A stretch of 64,000 bases of DNA, from the NCBI GenBank assembly GCA_025916675.1, contig CP098402.1:1173205-1237204 (forward strand), given 5' to 3'. The position numbers and the translations under genes were made by a program. Positions within the stretch are counted from its first letter, which is position 1. Every line of letters starts with the position of its first letter. Positions 8,049 to 16,445 of this stretch are shown in pieces. Below the pieces are notes generated by a model. That model saw nothing but the letters and a program-made list of their open reading frames with translations. It searched no databases and had not been told where the DNA came from. Source of the DNA: Phycisphaera sp. (GTDB taxonomy: Bacteria; Planctomycetota; Phycisphaerae; Phycisphaerales; UBA1924).

Positions 8049-9857
8049 TCAGCTTGGCCGGCCGTTCCAGCGATTGAAACCGGCCGCGGCGATGGCCAGG
8101 GCGAGGCCGCCGATGGCGGCCATGCCGCCCGAGCAGAGCAGGACCATGCCGGTGAAACGGAGCGGGCGGACGGTGTCGTCGCTATTGAGCATCTCGTAGC
8201 GCAAGAAGTAGCTGAATCGCTCCCATTCCGCGGTGGCCGTGATCGCGGCTTCTTGGAGCATCACGAACGGGTTGGAGACCATGACGACCATGCTGAGCCA
8301 ATCGCTGCGTTCGTTGTAATAGTTGTAGTACGAGTACTCGGAGTAGAACTGCGCGATGATCGGGAATGCCAGGAAGAGGATCAGCGGGTAGCCCATGTTG
8401 AGTACGGATGCCGTTACGCCGCGGCGGCAGACGAGCCCCAGGCACACGCCCGTGCTGGCGAGCATGAACACGAGTGCGCCGATGAGCAGTGCCCCGTGCA
8501 GGGCGCCGATGGGGTGGAACCAGCCCGCGGCCATGACGATGGCCAGGTGGAAGCCGACGATCGCCGGCAGCAACCAGAGCCGACGCATCGAGCCCAGCGT
8601 CTTGCCCAGAACGATCTGCCACGGCCTGACCGGCGTGGTGAGCAGCACGCTCCAACTCCCTGCGTCTCGCTCGGCGGTGATGGCCGCGGGCGTGGAGAGG
8701 GCGGCCTGGGCGGTGAGGCCCAGGGCGGCGATGAACAACATAGTGGCGGTGATGCCGGGATGGTCCAGGCCCGCGGTGGCGTAGAGCAAGAGGAGGATGG
8801 CGATGCCCAGGGCGAAGGCCATGACGGTCCGCTTGCCGCCGCCGATGGCGTTCTGGCGGAGCTCGCGCCAGAGCACGGGGCGGTCGCCGATCTTGCGGGC
8901 GTCGCGGGGCGGGCCCTCCTGCTCGACCTTCGGGGCCTCGACGCCCGGGGCCACCAGGCGTGTGAAGACCGTGTTGGAAGCCGTGCCGGCGGCCTCTCGC
9001 TTGAGTACGCCGCGGAGAATAAATACCGAGAACAGCACGACGCCGATGCTGGCGAGGGTGAGGTAGCCCACCGACGAGAGCCAGTACTGCCGCACGTCGG
9101 CGACCGTCGGGCTCCCGACGTCCTCGGGGGCGAGCACGACCACCATCGCGGCGGGCGCGATGCACTTGAAGAAGAAGTTGTCCGGATCGGGATCCGTGCT
9201 CAATTCGGTGGCCATCATGCCAAGCCAGGGCAGGAAGGCGAGCACGGCCGTCGAGCACAACGCGAAGAACACGACCGACGGCGTGCGTCGGTGCCAGATG
9301 CTGAACATGAGCGCGAGCGATGCGCCGAGCATGCCGAGTGCGAGGCTCAGGGCGGTCGAGGCGAAGATGGCCTCGGCTTCGACGCCGCCGAAGACACGCA
9401 AGGCGAGCAGCAGGGGCATGGGCACCAGCGCGAGGATGCCCAATTGCACCGTTCGCGCGCCGAGCTTGCCGAGGATGATGTCGCGGCTGGTGAGCGGGGT
9501 GGCCAGCAGCGTGGCGAGTGTGCGCTGGCGTTTCTCGTCGGAGATGGCACCGGCCGTCAGCACGGGCGCGATGAGCGCGAGCGCCACCATCTGCACGACC
9601 GCGACCGTTCTGAGGATGTACGGGGCGAGTTCTTCCAGGACGGTCGCCTGCCCGGCACCGGCCACGTACTCGGGGTTCCAGAGCGACAGGAACACGATGG
9701 TCACGATGCCGATGAGCAGGAGTGTGTAGCCGCTTCGGACCCAGTAGGGCATCCGGCGGCGTCCCAGGGCGCGGACCTCGCGCTGGAAGATCGATCCGAA
9801 GAACGTGCGCCGCAACGCCCTGGGGAATCGTGTGATCTTCGAGATCGCCGCGATCAC
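8049..9857 (-). CDS. ABC-2 type transporter permease
   Basis: This integral membrane subunit of 602 residues has about twelve hydrophobic segments in two halves. The first half starts near RSGYTLLLIGIVTIVFL and contains the ABC-2 signature area GAISDEKRQRTLATLLATPLTSRDIILGKL. The second half repeats the pattern (ERDAGSWSVLLTTPVRPWQIVLGKT), so the protein looks like two fused ABC-2 permease domains. The start is GTG 9857, overlapping the ATPase stop in a GTGA junction. It closes the long MoxR/VWA operon, which suggests that the transporter works with that complex. The cargo is unknown. Confidence 0.9.
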   Translation of the reverse strand: MIAAISKITRFPRALRRTFFGSIFQREVRALGRRRMPYWVRSGYTLLLIGIVTIVFLSLWNPEYVAGAGQATVLEELAPYILRTVAVVQMVALALIAPVLTAGAISDEKRQRTLATLLATPLTSRDIILGKLGARTVQLGILALVPMPLLLALRVFGGVEAEAIFASTALSLALGMLGASLALMFSIWHRRTPSVVFFALCSTAVLAFLPWLGMMATELSTDPDPDNFFFKCIAPAAMVVVLAPEDVGSPTVADVRQYWLSSVGYLTLASIGVVLFSVFILRGVLKREAAGTASNTVFTRLVAPGVEAPKVEQEGPPRDARKIGDRPVLWRELRQNAIGGGKRTVMAFALGIAILLLLYATAGLDHPGITATMLFIAALGLTAQAALSTPAAITAERDAGSWSVLLTTPVRPWQIVLGKTLGSMRRLWLLPAIVGFHLAIVMAAGWFHPIGALHGALLIGALVFMLASTGVCLGLVCRRGVTASVLNMGYPLILFLAFPIIAQFYSEYSYYNYYNERSDWLSMVVMVSNPFVMLQEAAITATAEWERFSYFLRYEMLNSDDTVRPLRFTGMVLLCSGGMAAIGGLALAIAAAGFNRWNGRPS

Positions 9858-10786
9858 TGCACGCTGCCCTTGGTCAGACGCATGAACGCGTCTTCGAGCC
9901 TTGCCTCTTCTGGGCGCATCGCCCCGATGTGGGCCCCGGCGGCCACGAGCTTCTCGATGATGAAGTGCCGGGAGTGGACCTCTGGCCCGAGGTCGATGGT
10001 GATGGAGGGTCCATTCGTGGTGACGCGCAGCACCCGGCCATCGTTCTCGATCGCCGCGGCCGCGGCTTCGGCGGGCACGCCACCCTCGATCGTGATCGTG
10101 ACGCGGTCGCCAAGGGCGGCCTTGCGGTAAGCGTCGTCGAGGCTGCCCGAGAACAGCAGCTTGCCCTTCTCGATGATGCCGATGGTGTTGCACAGTTCGG
10201 CCAGTTCGGTCAGGATGTGGCTGGAGATCATGATCGACTTGCCCATGCGGCCGAGTTCGGCCAGCAGGGTGCGCATCTCGATGCGCGCGCGCGGGTCGAG
10301 ACCGCTGGCCGGCTCGTCGAGCAGCAGGACCTTGGGATCATGGATCAGCACGCGGGCGACGCCGAGCCGCTGGGTCATGCCGCGGCTGAGCCCATCGACG
10401 GGGCTGCGGCGTTTGTCGGTCAGGTCGGTCAGGTCGAGCACGCCGTCGACCACGGTCTTGCGCTCTTTGCGGGGGATCTCGAAGGCCGAGGCGAAGAACT
10501 GGAGGTACTCGTCGACGGTGAGGTCCTCGTAGACGCCCAGGAAGTCGGGCATGTAGCCGATGAGGCGGCGGATGGTGGCGCCCTCGGTGCGCACGTCGTG
10601 GCCGTCGACGGTGGCCTTGCCCGAGTCGGCCTTCATGAGGCAGGCGAGGATCTTCATCGTGGTGCTCTTGCCAGCGCCGTTGGGGCCGATGAAGCCGAAG
10701 ACCTCGCCGGGCCCGATGTCGAGCGAGAGTTCGTCGAGCGCGAGCAGCTTGCCGTAGCGTTTGGTCAGGCTTCGTGCCTCGATCAT
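9854..10786 (-). CDS. ABC transporter ATP-binding protein
   Basis: This 310-residue ATPase powers the adjacent ABC-2 permease. Walker A is GPNGAGKST (34-42), Walker B is VLLLDEPASGLDP, and the signature reads LSRGMTQR, a variant common in ABC-2 exporters. A H-loop follows as SSHILTE. About 90 residues beyond the core domain resemble the regulatory tail seen in multidrug and polysaccharide ABC-2 ATPases. The ATG at 10786 has GGAGG with a 7-base spacer and overlaps the stop of the upstream gene by four bases (ATGA), so translation is probably coupled. Confidence 0.95.
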   Translation of the reverse strand: MIEARSLTKRYGKLLALDELSLDIGPGEVFGFIGPNGAGKSTTMKILACLMKADSGKATVDGHDVRTEGATIRRLIGYMPDFLGVYEDLTVDEYLQFFASAFEIPRKERKTVVDGVLDLTDLTDKRRSPVDGLSRGMTQRLGVARVLIHDPKVLLLDEPASGLDPRARIEMRTLLAELGRMGKSIMISSHILTELAELCNTIGIIEKGKLLFSGSLDDAYRKAALGDRVTITIEGGVPAEAAAAAIENDGRVLRVTTNGPSITIDLGPEVHSRHFIIEKLVAAGAHIGAMRPEEARLEDAFMRLTKGSVQ

Positions 10787-12900
10787 GGCGTGCCTCCGAT
10801 GGGCGTTGTGCTCCCCGCGATCTCGACCGGTACCGCCAGGCGGCAGACCCACATGGTGCTGAAGGTCTCGCCGACATCGCTGCCCACCAGCGGCTGCTCG
10901 TCGCTCCACGAGAGGCAGACCACGGCCCAGCGTTCGGTGTCGCTCAACGCTTCGAGCGCCGGACCGCGTGCGTCGGGGCCAGGCAGGCGGAACATGAGGG
11001 CCGGTGGCGGCTCGAGCGCGCTCCCAGACTCTGAGTACATGTACTCGTACGGATTCTCGGTGATGGCTCGCAGATCGAAGTGGCGAGGGGCGTGGAGCGT
11101 GAGGTCGCGGAGGGTGGCATCGAATACCAGTGTTTGTCCCTGGCGGTGTGGTGACGCGCCGGGGAGCACGTGCAGCCACTGCCCGCTGGTGCGGACGGCC
11201 GCGAGGTCTACCTTGTCTGCCATCGGGCCGCCCAATCGGAGTGTGTAGCGGTCACCATCGAGTTCGAGGCGGGCGCCAACGAGCGGCGTTGCCGCCCCAT
11301 GCTGCTGGAACGTGCGCACGGTCCAGAGGCGCGCCGTGGTCGGGCCGGGCTTCATGACGCTTCCCGTTTGGGCCATCACGAGCGAGCCCACGCCCGACCC
11401 CTGCCAGGGGTGGACGATCGGCGAGAGCCACGAGTCTTCGTCGAGGTCGTCCAGCCCGATGGTGGCTGAGCGGTTCATGAAGATGCCGTCGACCGAAGCC
11501 TGCCAGGCCCGCGCCGGGCCGTCGGCCGGCCGCCACGTGTCGATCACGCGCACGCTGCTCACGCTGGTCGGCCCCGAGCGCACGCGTGCGGGCAGGATCC
11601 ACGCCCCGATTGTGGCCAGGATGATCCACGCCAGCGCGGCCAGCCACCAGCGTTGCAAAGCACGTAGGCGTTTGAGGACGATGCGATCGATCGGGCCGAG
11701 GGCGATGGCCAGGCCAACCATCATGGCGAAGATAGCCATGAACGCGCCCAGGCCGACGGACGGCGCACGTGAAACCCAATTGAGCGCGTTGATCGTGGAG
11801 ATCGTGCCGAGCGAGAGCTCATCACGAAGGAGCGATTGGCGGCCTTGTTCGAGTTGCTCCTGGATCACGACCGCGAGCGAGCCATGCCAGGCCATCTCGG
11901 TCGAAGCGACCAGTTCGGCGTCGGCAAGATCATCGGGATCGAAGCCCATGACCATCAGCCATCCGAGGCCAACGGGCCCCTGGGCGGCGAGCCCTTCGGA
12001 TTGTGGTACCAGGCTCCACCCGAGAGGCAGGGATGAGTCATCGAACGAGCCTGACGCGATCTCGCCCGGGCCGCCGAGAGCACGCGGGAGATCGGTGCGT
12101 CGGCCGGGCCGGATCGTGAGCCCCGATGGCACGTGCTCGCCCAGGATGGCGCGCAGCGTTTGGTTGTCGGCATTGACGACCACGACGCGGCCGCCGGAGA
12201 TCAGGACTTCGCGCAGTGCGCGGACGCCCTCGGGTTCGAGCCGGTATGCGAGCTGGCCGTCGATGACGACCGCGGCGAGGCCCTGGTAGGCAATGGGTGT
12301 GGTCGGGAGCCAGGGCGGGCCGCCGACCCGCTGCGGCGTTGCCGACGCGACCTTGGCGACGGCGAGGCGATTGCGGAGCAGTTCTTCATCGTGGCCAAAG
12401 AAGCTGCGTTGGTAGTTGTCGTTGCCGAAGGCCAGCCGCAGCGAGGGCGAGCCGATGCCCAGGATGATGGGCATGCGTGTCGGGGGCGCCAGATTGATGG
12501 ACTGCGCGCCGGCGACCGCACCGTACGCGGTGGATGCCAGCCGGCCCCCGTCTCGCCGCGACAACTCGACGGTGATGCTCGCGATTGATGGCGGCACCCA
12601 GATCGTGGTCGAGACGATCGTCTCCTTGCCGGGCGTGGTGTCGACGGGCACGACCGTGGTGATGCCATCGCTGTTTGGCGTCTTGATGGCGATGCGTGCG
12701 ATGGCCTCGGCCGCCTCGTCCATCGGGCTGACGACGATGCGGACCGGAGCCCATCGCCCGCTTGGTAGATTCCCGCCGAACCCCAGGTCGAGCAAGACCG
12801 TGGTGGGGGCGTCGTCGCCGGAGCCTTGGGCCGGGGCGTGCCGCAACGGGCCGAACCCCAGCACGATGGCGAACGCCCATGCGACCAGCACGCGGGTCAA
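10783..12900 (-). CDS. Large membrane protein of the MoxR/VWA operon, glutamine-amidotransferase-like fold
   Basis: This 705-residue protein has a likely signal peptide (TRVLVAWAFAIVLGFG then HAPAQ), a long extracytoplasmic beta-rich region, and two adjacent transmembrane segments in its second half (about MAIFAMMVGLAIAL and RWWLAALAWIILATIGAWI). Around residues 180-260 the pattern QGLAAVVIDG then LISGGRVVVV resembles the class I glutamine-amidotransferase-like domains found in VWA-operon proteins; no catalytic Cys is evident. I chose TTG 12900, which overlaps the stop of the upstream gene as TTGA and keeps a positive n-region. GTG 12891 is an alternative. The role is unknown; co-transcription ties it to the VWA proteins and the ABC transporter. 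Confidence 0.72.
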   Translation of the reverse strand: MTRVLVAWAFAIVLGFGPLRHAPAQGSGDDAPTTVLLDLGFGGNLPSGRWAPVRIVVSPMDEAAEAIARIAIKTPNSDGITTVVPVDTTPGKETIVSTTIWVPPSIASITVELSRRDGGRLASTAYGAVAGAQSINLAPPTRMPIILGIGSPSLRLAFGNDNYQRSFFGHDEELLRNRLAVAKVASATPQRVGGPPWLPTTPIAYQGLAAVVIDGQLAYRLEPEGVRALREVLISGGRVVVVNADNQTLRAILGEHVPSGLTIRPGRRTDLPRALGGPGEIASGSFDDSSLPLGWSLVPQSEGLAAQGPVGLGWLMVMGFDPDDLADAELVASTEMAWHGSLAVVIQEQLEQGRQSLLRDELSLGTISTINALNWVSRAPSVGLGAFMAIFAMMVGLAIALGPIDRIVLKRLRALQRWWLAALAWIILATIGAWILPARVRSGPTSVSSVRVIDTWRPADGPARAWQASVDGIFMNRSATIGLDDLDEDSWLSPIVHPWQGSGVGSLVMAQTGSVMKPGPTTARLWTVRTFQQHGAATPLVGARLELDGDRYTLRLGGPMADKVDLAAVRTSGQWLHVLPGASPHRQGQTLVFDATLRDLTLHAPRHFDLRAITENPYEYMYSESGSALEPPPALMFRLPGPDARGPALEALSDTERWAVVCLSWSDEQPLVGSDVGETFSTMWVCRLAVPVEIAGSTTPIGGTP

Positions 12901-14999
12901 ACCTGCACCTTGCGGTTGTACACGTACCACTCGAGCGTGATGATCGCCAGGCACACCAAGATCAGCCAAGGCCACAGCGGTTGCGGTGCTTGCAAGCTGC
13001 CGGCCTCGGTTCCGGCCGCGCCAACGCGCTCGGCTCGGATCACGAGTTCGCGTTGCGGGGTGATGTCCGACGCCCGGCTGTCGGCCAGGTTGACGGCGAA
13101 CTGGCGGATGCTGCGGTTGCCGTCCCTTGTGTCGCTCGGGCCGGGCACGCCGCTCCACGACAAAGCGTACAAACCTATCTCGTTCAGGGGGCCAGCGACG
13201 GCCTGGCCCGAGTTATCGACGGGCACGGTGAGCGGATCGCCTTGCGGGGGTGTGAGTTTGGCCGAGTCGACACCAACGGGCAGGGTCTCACCGCGGGACA
13301 CACCGGGGCGGCTTGCCTGGCGGGCGTCGCCCGGGCCGCCGTCGGTCACGTGGCGCACCGACTGGCCCAGGAACACGATGAAGCTGGGTTCGAGCCACCA
13401 GTTGCTCTCGTCGAGGTCCCACGGCACGACGACCGCGCGGGTGCGTGCAGAGGTGAGCGAGACGATCGCCGGCCCGGTGCCCGTCGAGGCGATGACGGTG
13501 GCCGTGCCGTCTTCGCTGGTTTCTACTGTGCGGCTGGCGGAGAGGCGGACCGCCGAGAGGGCCAGCCCGCGCAGCGTCGGGTGGTCGCGCCGCCAGTCGA
13601 CGATCTCGGTTGGCGGGCCTACGCCCTTGTCGATGAGCGATGACGGGCCAGTGGGGACGGCGTCGAACACCAGCCAACTGCCGGGGGGCAGGCCGAGTTC
13701 GCTGCCTTCTGGCGCGTCGGGCAGCCAGCCGTCGAGGACGACGACGTCGAACAGCGAGAACGGGTCGTCGATGTCCTGGAACGTGTCGGGCGTGAAGACC
13801 TCGACGCGCTCGACGGGGAGTGCGGAGAGCGCCTCGCTGAGCACGAGGCTGCCGTAGGTGACCAGGGCGAGGCGGAGGCGTTTGGCACCGGGCAGCACGA
13901 CCCACGCGCGGTCGTCGCGGTCGAACAGGTCGGGGGTGCCGCCGGTCGCGGCGTCGAGGATGCGAGCCTCGATGACCGCCGAGCCCGGGCGGCGGACCTG
14001 GAACTCCACGCCGCTGGTGGTGGGGGTGACGAGTTCGACGGGCTCGCCGAACTCGTTGGAACGCTGCTCAATGGTGGCGGGTGGCAGCATGAGCCGGCGT
14101 GCGGCCACGGTGTTGCCGTCGATGAGCAACTCGACGGCCACGCCGGTCTGCTCGCGCTCGGTCGATTGCAGGCCGACGAGCACCGAGACCTCTTCGGGCT
14201 CGCGGAGCTGGCGGCGGGCGTCGAGGGCGGTGATGCCGACGTTGCCGGTCTCGGTTTGGCCGAGGGACACGAACTCGATCTCGTCGCCCGCGTGCAGGTC
14301 GACGGCGTCGCCGCCCTCGGTGCGGCCGTCGCTGTAGATGTGGATGGTGCCGACGGCTCCGGGCAGCGGCTCGGCGGCTTCGCCTTCTGCTTCGGCGGGT
14401 GGGGCCTGCAGCGGGGCTTGGGCGCGCACGAGGCGGAGCGGTTCGTCGAGGCGGCTGGGCGCGTCGGTGGGCTCGATCGACTCGATCGCCTCACGCAGCA
14501 GCCGCTTGTCGCTGGTGAAGGGCTGGAGCATCTCGGCCGTGCTGTCGAACGTCACGACCATCGCGCGGTCGGCCTCGGACACGCCGAAGACGCCGGGCTC
14601 GCGGAGGGTGTCGACGAAGGCGAGGGCGCGGCGTTTGGCCTCGTCGAGGCGGCTGACGGGGTTGCCGTTCTCGTCGGTGCCGTCGAGGGCGCGCATGGAT
14701 GCGCCACGGTCGATGACGATGGCGTGGCGGCCGCTGGTGGCGCGATCGCCTTCGATCTGCGGCTGGCCCAGTGCGAGCAGCACGGCGGCGATCGCGAGCA
14801 GTTGCAGCAGCAGCAGGATGTTCTTCCGCAGCCGCTGGAACGGGGCGTTGGCCTGCAGGTCCTGGACGGCCTTCTTCCATAGGAGTGTCGAGCTGATCTC
14901 GACGTCCTGCCGCCGGAGCTTGAGGAAGTAGAGCAGCAGCAGCGTCGGCACGGCGACGGCCGCGGCGATGCCGGCGATGGCGGGGGTGAGCCAGGTCAA
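12897..14999 (-). CDS. BatA-like double-transmembrane VWA domain protein
   Basis: The 700-residue protein begins with the paired N-terminal membrane segments of the BatA family (GIAAAVAVPTLLLLYFLKLRR and ILLLLQLLAIAAVLLALGQP) and then a VWA domain facing out. The metal site that is normally DxSxS reads DRGASM here, so the first Ser is replaced by Gly and metal binding may be altered. A beta-rich region follows and a last transmembrane segment lies near the C terminus (PWLILVCLAIITLEWYVYN). The start is a TTG at 14999 that overlaps the DUF58 stop as TTGA. BatA-type proteins with MoxR ATPases are thought to assemble or activate envelope complexes. Confidence 0.88.
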   Translation of the reverse strand: MTWLTPAIAGIAAAVAVPTLLLLYFLKLRRQDVEISSTLLWKKAVQDLQANAPFQRLRKNILLLLQLLAIAAVLLALGQPQIEGDRATSGRHAIVIDRGASMRALDGTDENGNPVSRLDEAKRRALAFVDTLREPGVFGVSEADRAMVVTFDSTAEMLQPFTSDKRLLREAIESIEPTDAPSRLDEPLRLVRAQAPLQAPPAEAEGEAAEPLPGAVGTIHIYSDGRTEGGDAVDLHAGDEIEFVSLGQTETGNVGITALDARRQLREPEEVSVLVGLQSTEREQTGVAVELLIDGNTVAARRLMLPPATIEQRSNEFGEPVELVTPTTSGVEFQVRRPGSAVIEARILDAATGGTPDLFDRDDRAWVVLPGAKRLRLALVTYGSLVLSEALSALPVERVEVFTPDTFQDIDDPFSLFDVVVLDGWLPDAPEGSELGLPPGSWLVFDAVPTGPSSLIDKGVGPPTEIVDWRRDHPTLRGLALSAVRLSASRTVETSEDGTATVIASTGTGPAIVSLTSARTRAVVVPWDLDESNWWLEPSFIVFLGQSVRHVTDGGPGDARQASRPGVSRGETLPVGVDSAKLTPPQGDPLTVPVDNSGQAVAGPLNEIGLYALSWSGVPGPSDTRDGNRSIRQFAVNLADSRASDITPQRELVIRAERVGAAGTEAGSLQAPQPLWPWLILVCLAIITLEWYVYNRKVQV

Positions 15000-15925
15000 C
15001 GCAGCACCCCCCGCTTGCGCAGGTAGTCCATCAGCAGCGTGTCGATGGGCGTATCGCTGCGGACGGTCATGTGCGTGATCTCTCGGGCGGCGCAGAAGCC
15101 CTGGACCTCGCGCATGTAGGCCTCGACGACCTTCTTGTACCGCTTGAGCAATGGAGCCGAGATGGTGACCTCGGCGTGGTCACGGTCCTCGACGTCACGC
15201 AGGCGGAGGTCGCCACCGACGGTCGGGTCGAGCTCTTGGGGGCTCATGACCTGCAGCACGATCAGGTCGTAGCCACGGCCGGCGAGCAGGCGCAGGCCGT
15301 CCTGGTAGCCCTCCTTGATGAGCATGTCGCTGAGGACGACCATGACGCCCTTGCCGGTGCGCGAGAGGGCGATGCGCTTGCAGGCGTCGGTGAAGGGCAG
15401 GTCGCCGCCCGGCTCGAGGCTGCACATCCACCGGCCCATCTCATGGACACGACGCCGGCCTCTGAGATTGCGCACGCTGGTCAGCACGCCTGTTCCGTCC
15501 TCCGCTCGCGCGATGGCCGTCGCAGAAACGCGGTTGAGGTTCACCAGACCGATGTACCCCAGTGCCATCGCGGCACGCTGCATGAACGTAAATTTGTTCG
15601 GCGAGCCGCAGTCGGCGGATCCGCTGCAATCGAGAACAATGTGCAGCGAGAGGTCCTCCTCCTCCATGAACAGCTTGAGGAACAGGCGGTCGAGCCGGCC
15701 GTAGATGTTCCAGTCGACGTGGCGTAAATCGTCACCCGATACATATGGCCGGTGGTCGGCGAATTCGACGGATTCGCCCCGCTTCTTGCTGCGCCGCTCG
15801 CCCTGGACGCGGCCGCGGAAGATCTTGCGGCTCTGGAGGTCGACGCGCGAGAGCTGCGCAATGAGGTTGGCGTCGAGGAGGTCATCGACGGTCTGGGGGC
15901 GTTTTGGGGAGGCGTCTTTGAGCAT
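14996..15925 (-). CDS. DUF58 domain protein
   Basis: This 309-residue soluble protein belongs to the family that accompanies MoxR ATPases. The diagnostic block RGESVEFADHRPYVSGDDLRHVDWN-type region is present (residues about 50-75), followed by a VWA-like fold with DCSGSA as its metal-site motif and a late SDMLIKEGY segment. The usual order MoxR then DUF58 is interrupted here by the GxxExxY gene, whose stop codon is two bases before this ATG. No clear ribosome site precedes the ATG, so expression may depend on coupling to the upstream gene. Confidence 0.92.
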   Translation of the reverse strand: MLKDASPKRPQTVDDLLDANLIAQLSRVDLQSRKIFRGRVQGERRSKKRGESVEFADHRPYVSGDDLRHVDWNIYGRLDRLFLKLFMEEEDLSLHIVLDCSGSADCGSPNKFTFMQRAAMALGYIGLVNLNRVSATAIARAEDGTGVLTSVRNLRGRRRVHEMGRWMCSLEPGGDLPFTDACKRIALSRTGKGVMVVLSDMLIKEGYQDGLRLLAGRGYDLIVLQVMSPQELDPTVGGDLRLRDVEDRDHAEVTISAPLLKRYKKVVEAYMREVQGFCAAREITHMTVRSDTPIDTLLMDYLRKRGVLR

Positions 15926-15927
15926 TT

Positions 15928-16389
15928 CTAACTCGGAAGTTTTGAACGCAGAGGTCGCAGAGGGCTCGGAGGAGTGGGGAGGGCGCGCTCGTTGATGACC
16001 CGGTTCAAGCCGTCACGGAGGTGTTGGGTGTTGAAGTTGATGAGGAGGCCTAAGGGTAGCTTGGACATTCGCAGGTAGGACAGGAGTTGGGCTTTGTGAA
16101 CCTCATGGACTCGCTCTACTGATTTGAGTTCGACGATGATCTGGCGATCGACGACAACATCAAGCCTCTGACTGCGGAGCGGAACTCCCTTGTAATCGAC
16201 GACGGTCTCCACCTGGCGCTCGAATGGAATTCCGATAGACGCTAATTCGACGCACAACGCATCTTCGTACAACGACTCCAGCAAACCCGGTCCCAGATGG
16301 GTATGCACTTCCATCGCGGCTCCGATGGTTCGGCGAGCAAGGTCATTGATCTCTGGCGGGCACTCTCGATGTCGTGCTGGCTCAGTCAT
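15928..16389 (-). CDS. GxxExxY family protein
   Basis: This 153-residue protein carries the family signature GPGLLESLYEDAL (GxxExxY) near residue 33. The following pattern, LDVVVDRQIIVELKSVE, resembles the D...ExK core of PD-(D/E)XK nuclease folds, which is the usual structural assignment for this family. The function is unknown. The gene lies inside the MoxR operon and within 26-bp inverted repeats; its last codons overlap the left repeat. Members occur in many copies in planctomycete genomes, which fits a mobile or domesticated element. Confidence 0.9.
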   Translation of the reverse strand: MTEPARHRECPPEINDLARRTIGAAMEVHTHLGPGLLESLYEDALCVELASIGIPFERQVETVVDYKGVPLRSQRLDVVVDRQIIVELKSVERVHEVHKAQLLSYLRMSKLPLGLLINFNTQHLRDGLNRVINERALPTPPSPLRPLRSKLPS

Positions 16390-16435
16390 GAAAGCGGTAC
16401 CCCCTCTCTGAGACCTCAGCGACCTCTGCGTTCAA
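15942..16435. mobile_element. Inverted-repeat-bounded unit carrying the GxxExxY gene
   Basis: The left repeat is 15942-15967 and the right repeat 16410-16435. They are inverted and match at 24 of 26 positions, with an uninterrupted 17-bp core (TTGAACGCAGAGGTCGC at 15942-15958). The unit is about 494 bp and contains nearly all of the GxxExxY gene. It lies exactly between moxR and the DUF58 gene, which are adjacent in the usual arrangement of this operon. No transposase is present, so any movement would need help in trans. I see no clear target-site duplication at the outer ends. Confidence 0.6.
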
Positions 16436-16445
16436 TATCTTCCGC

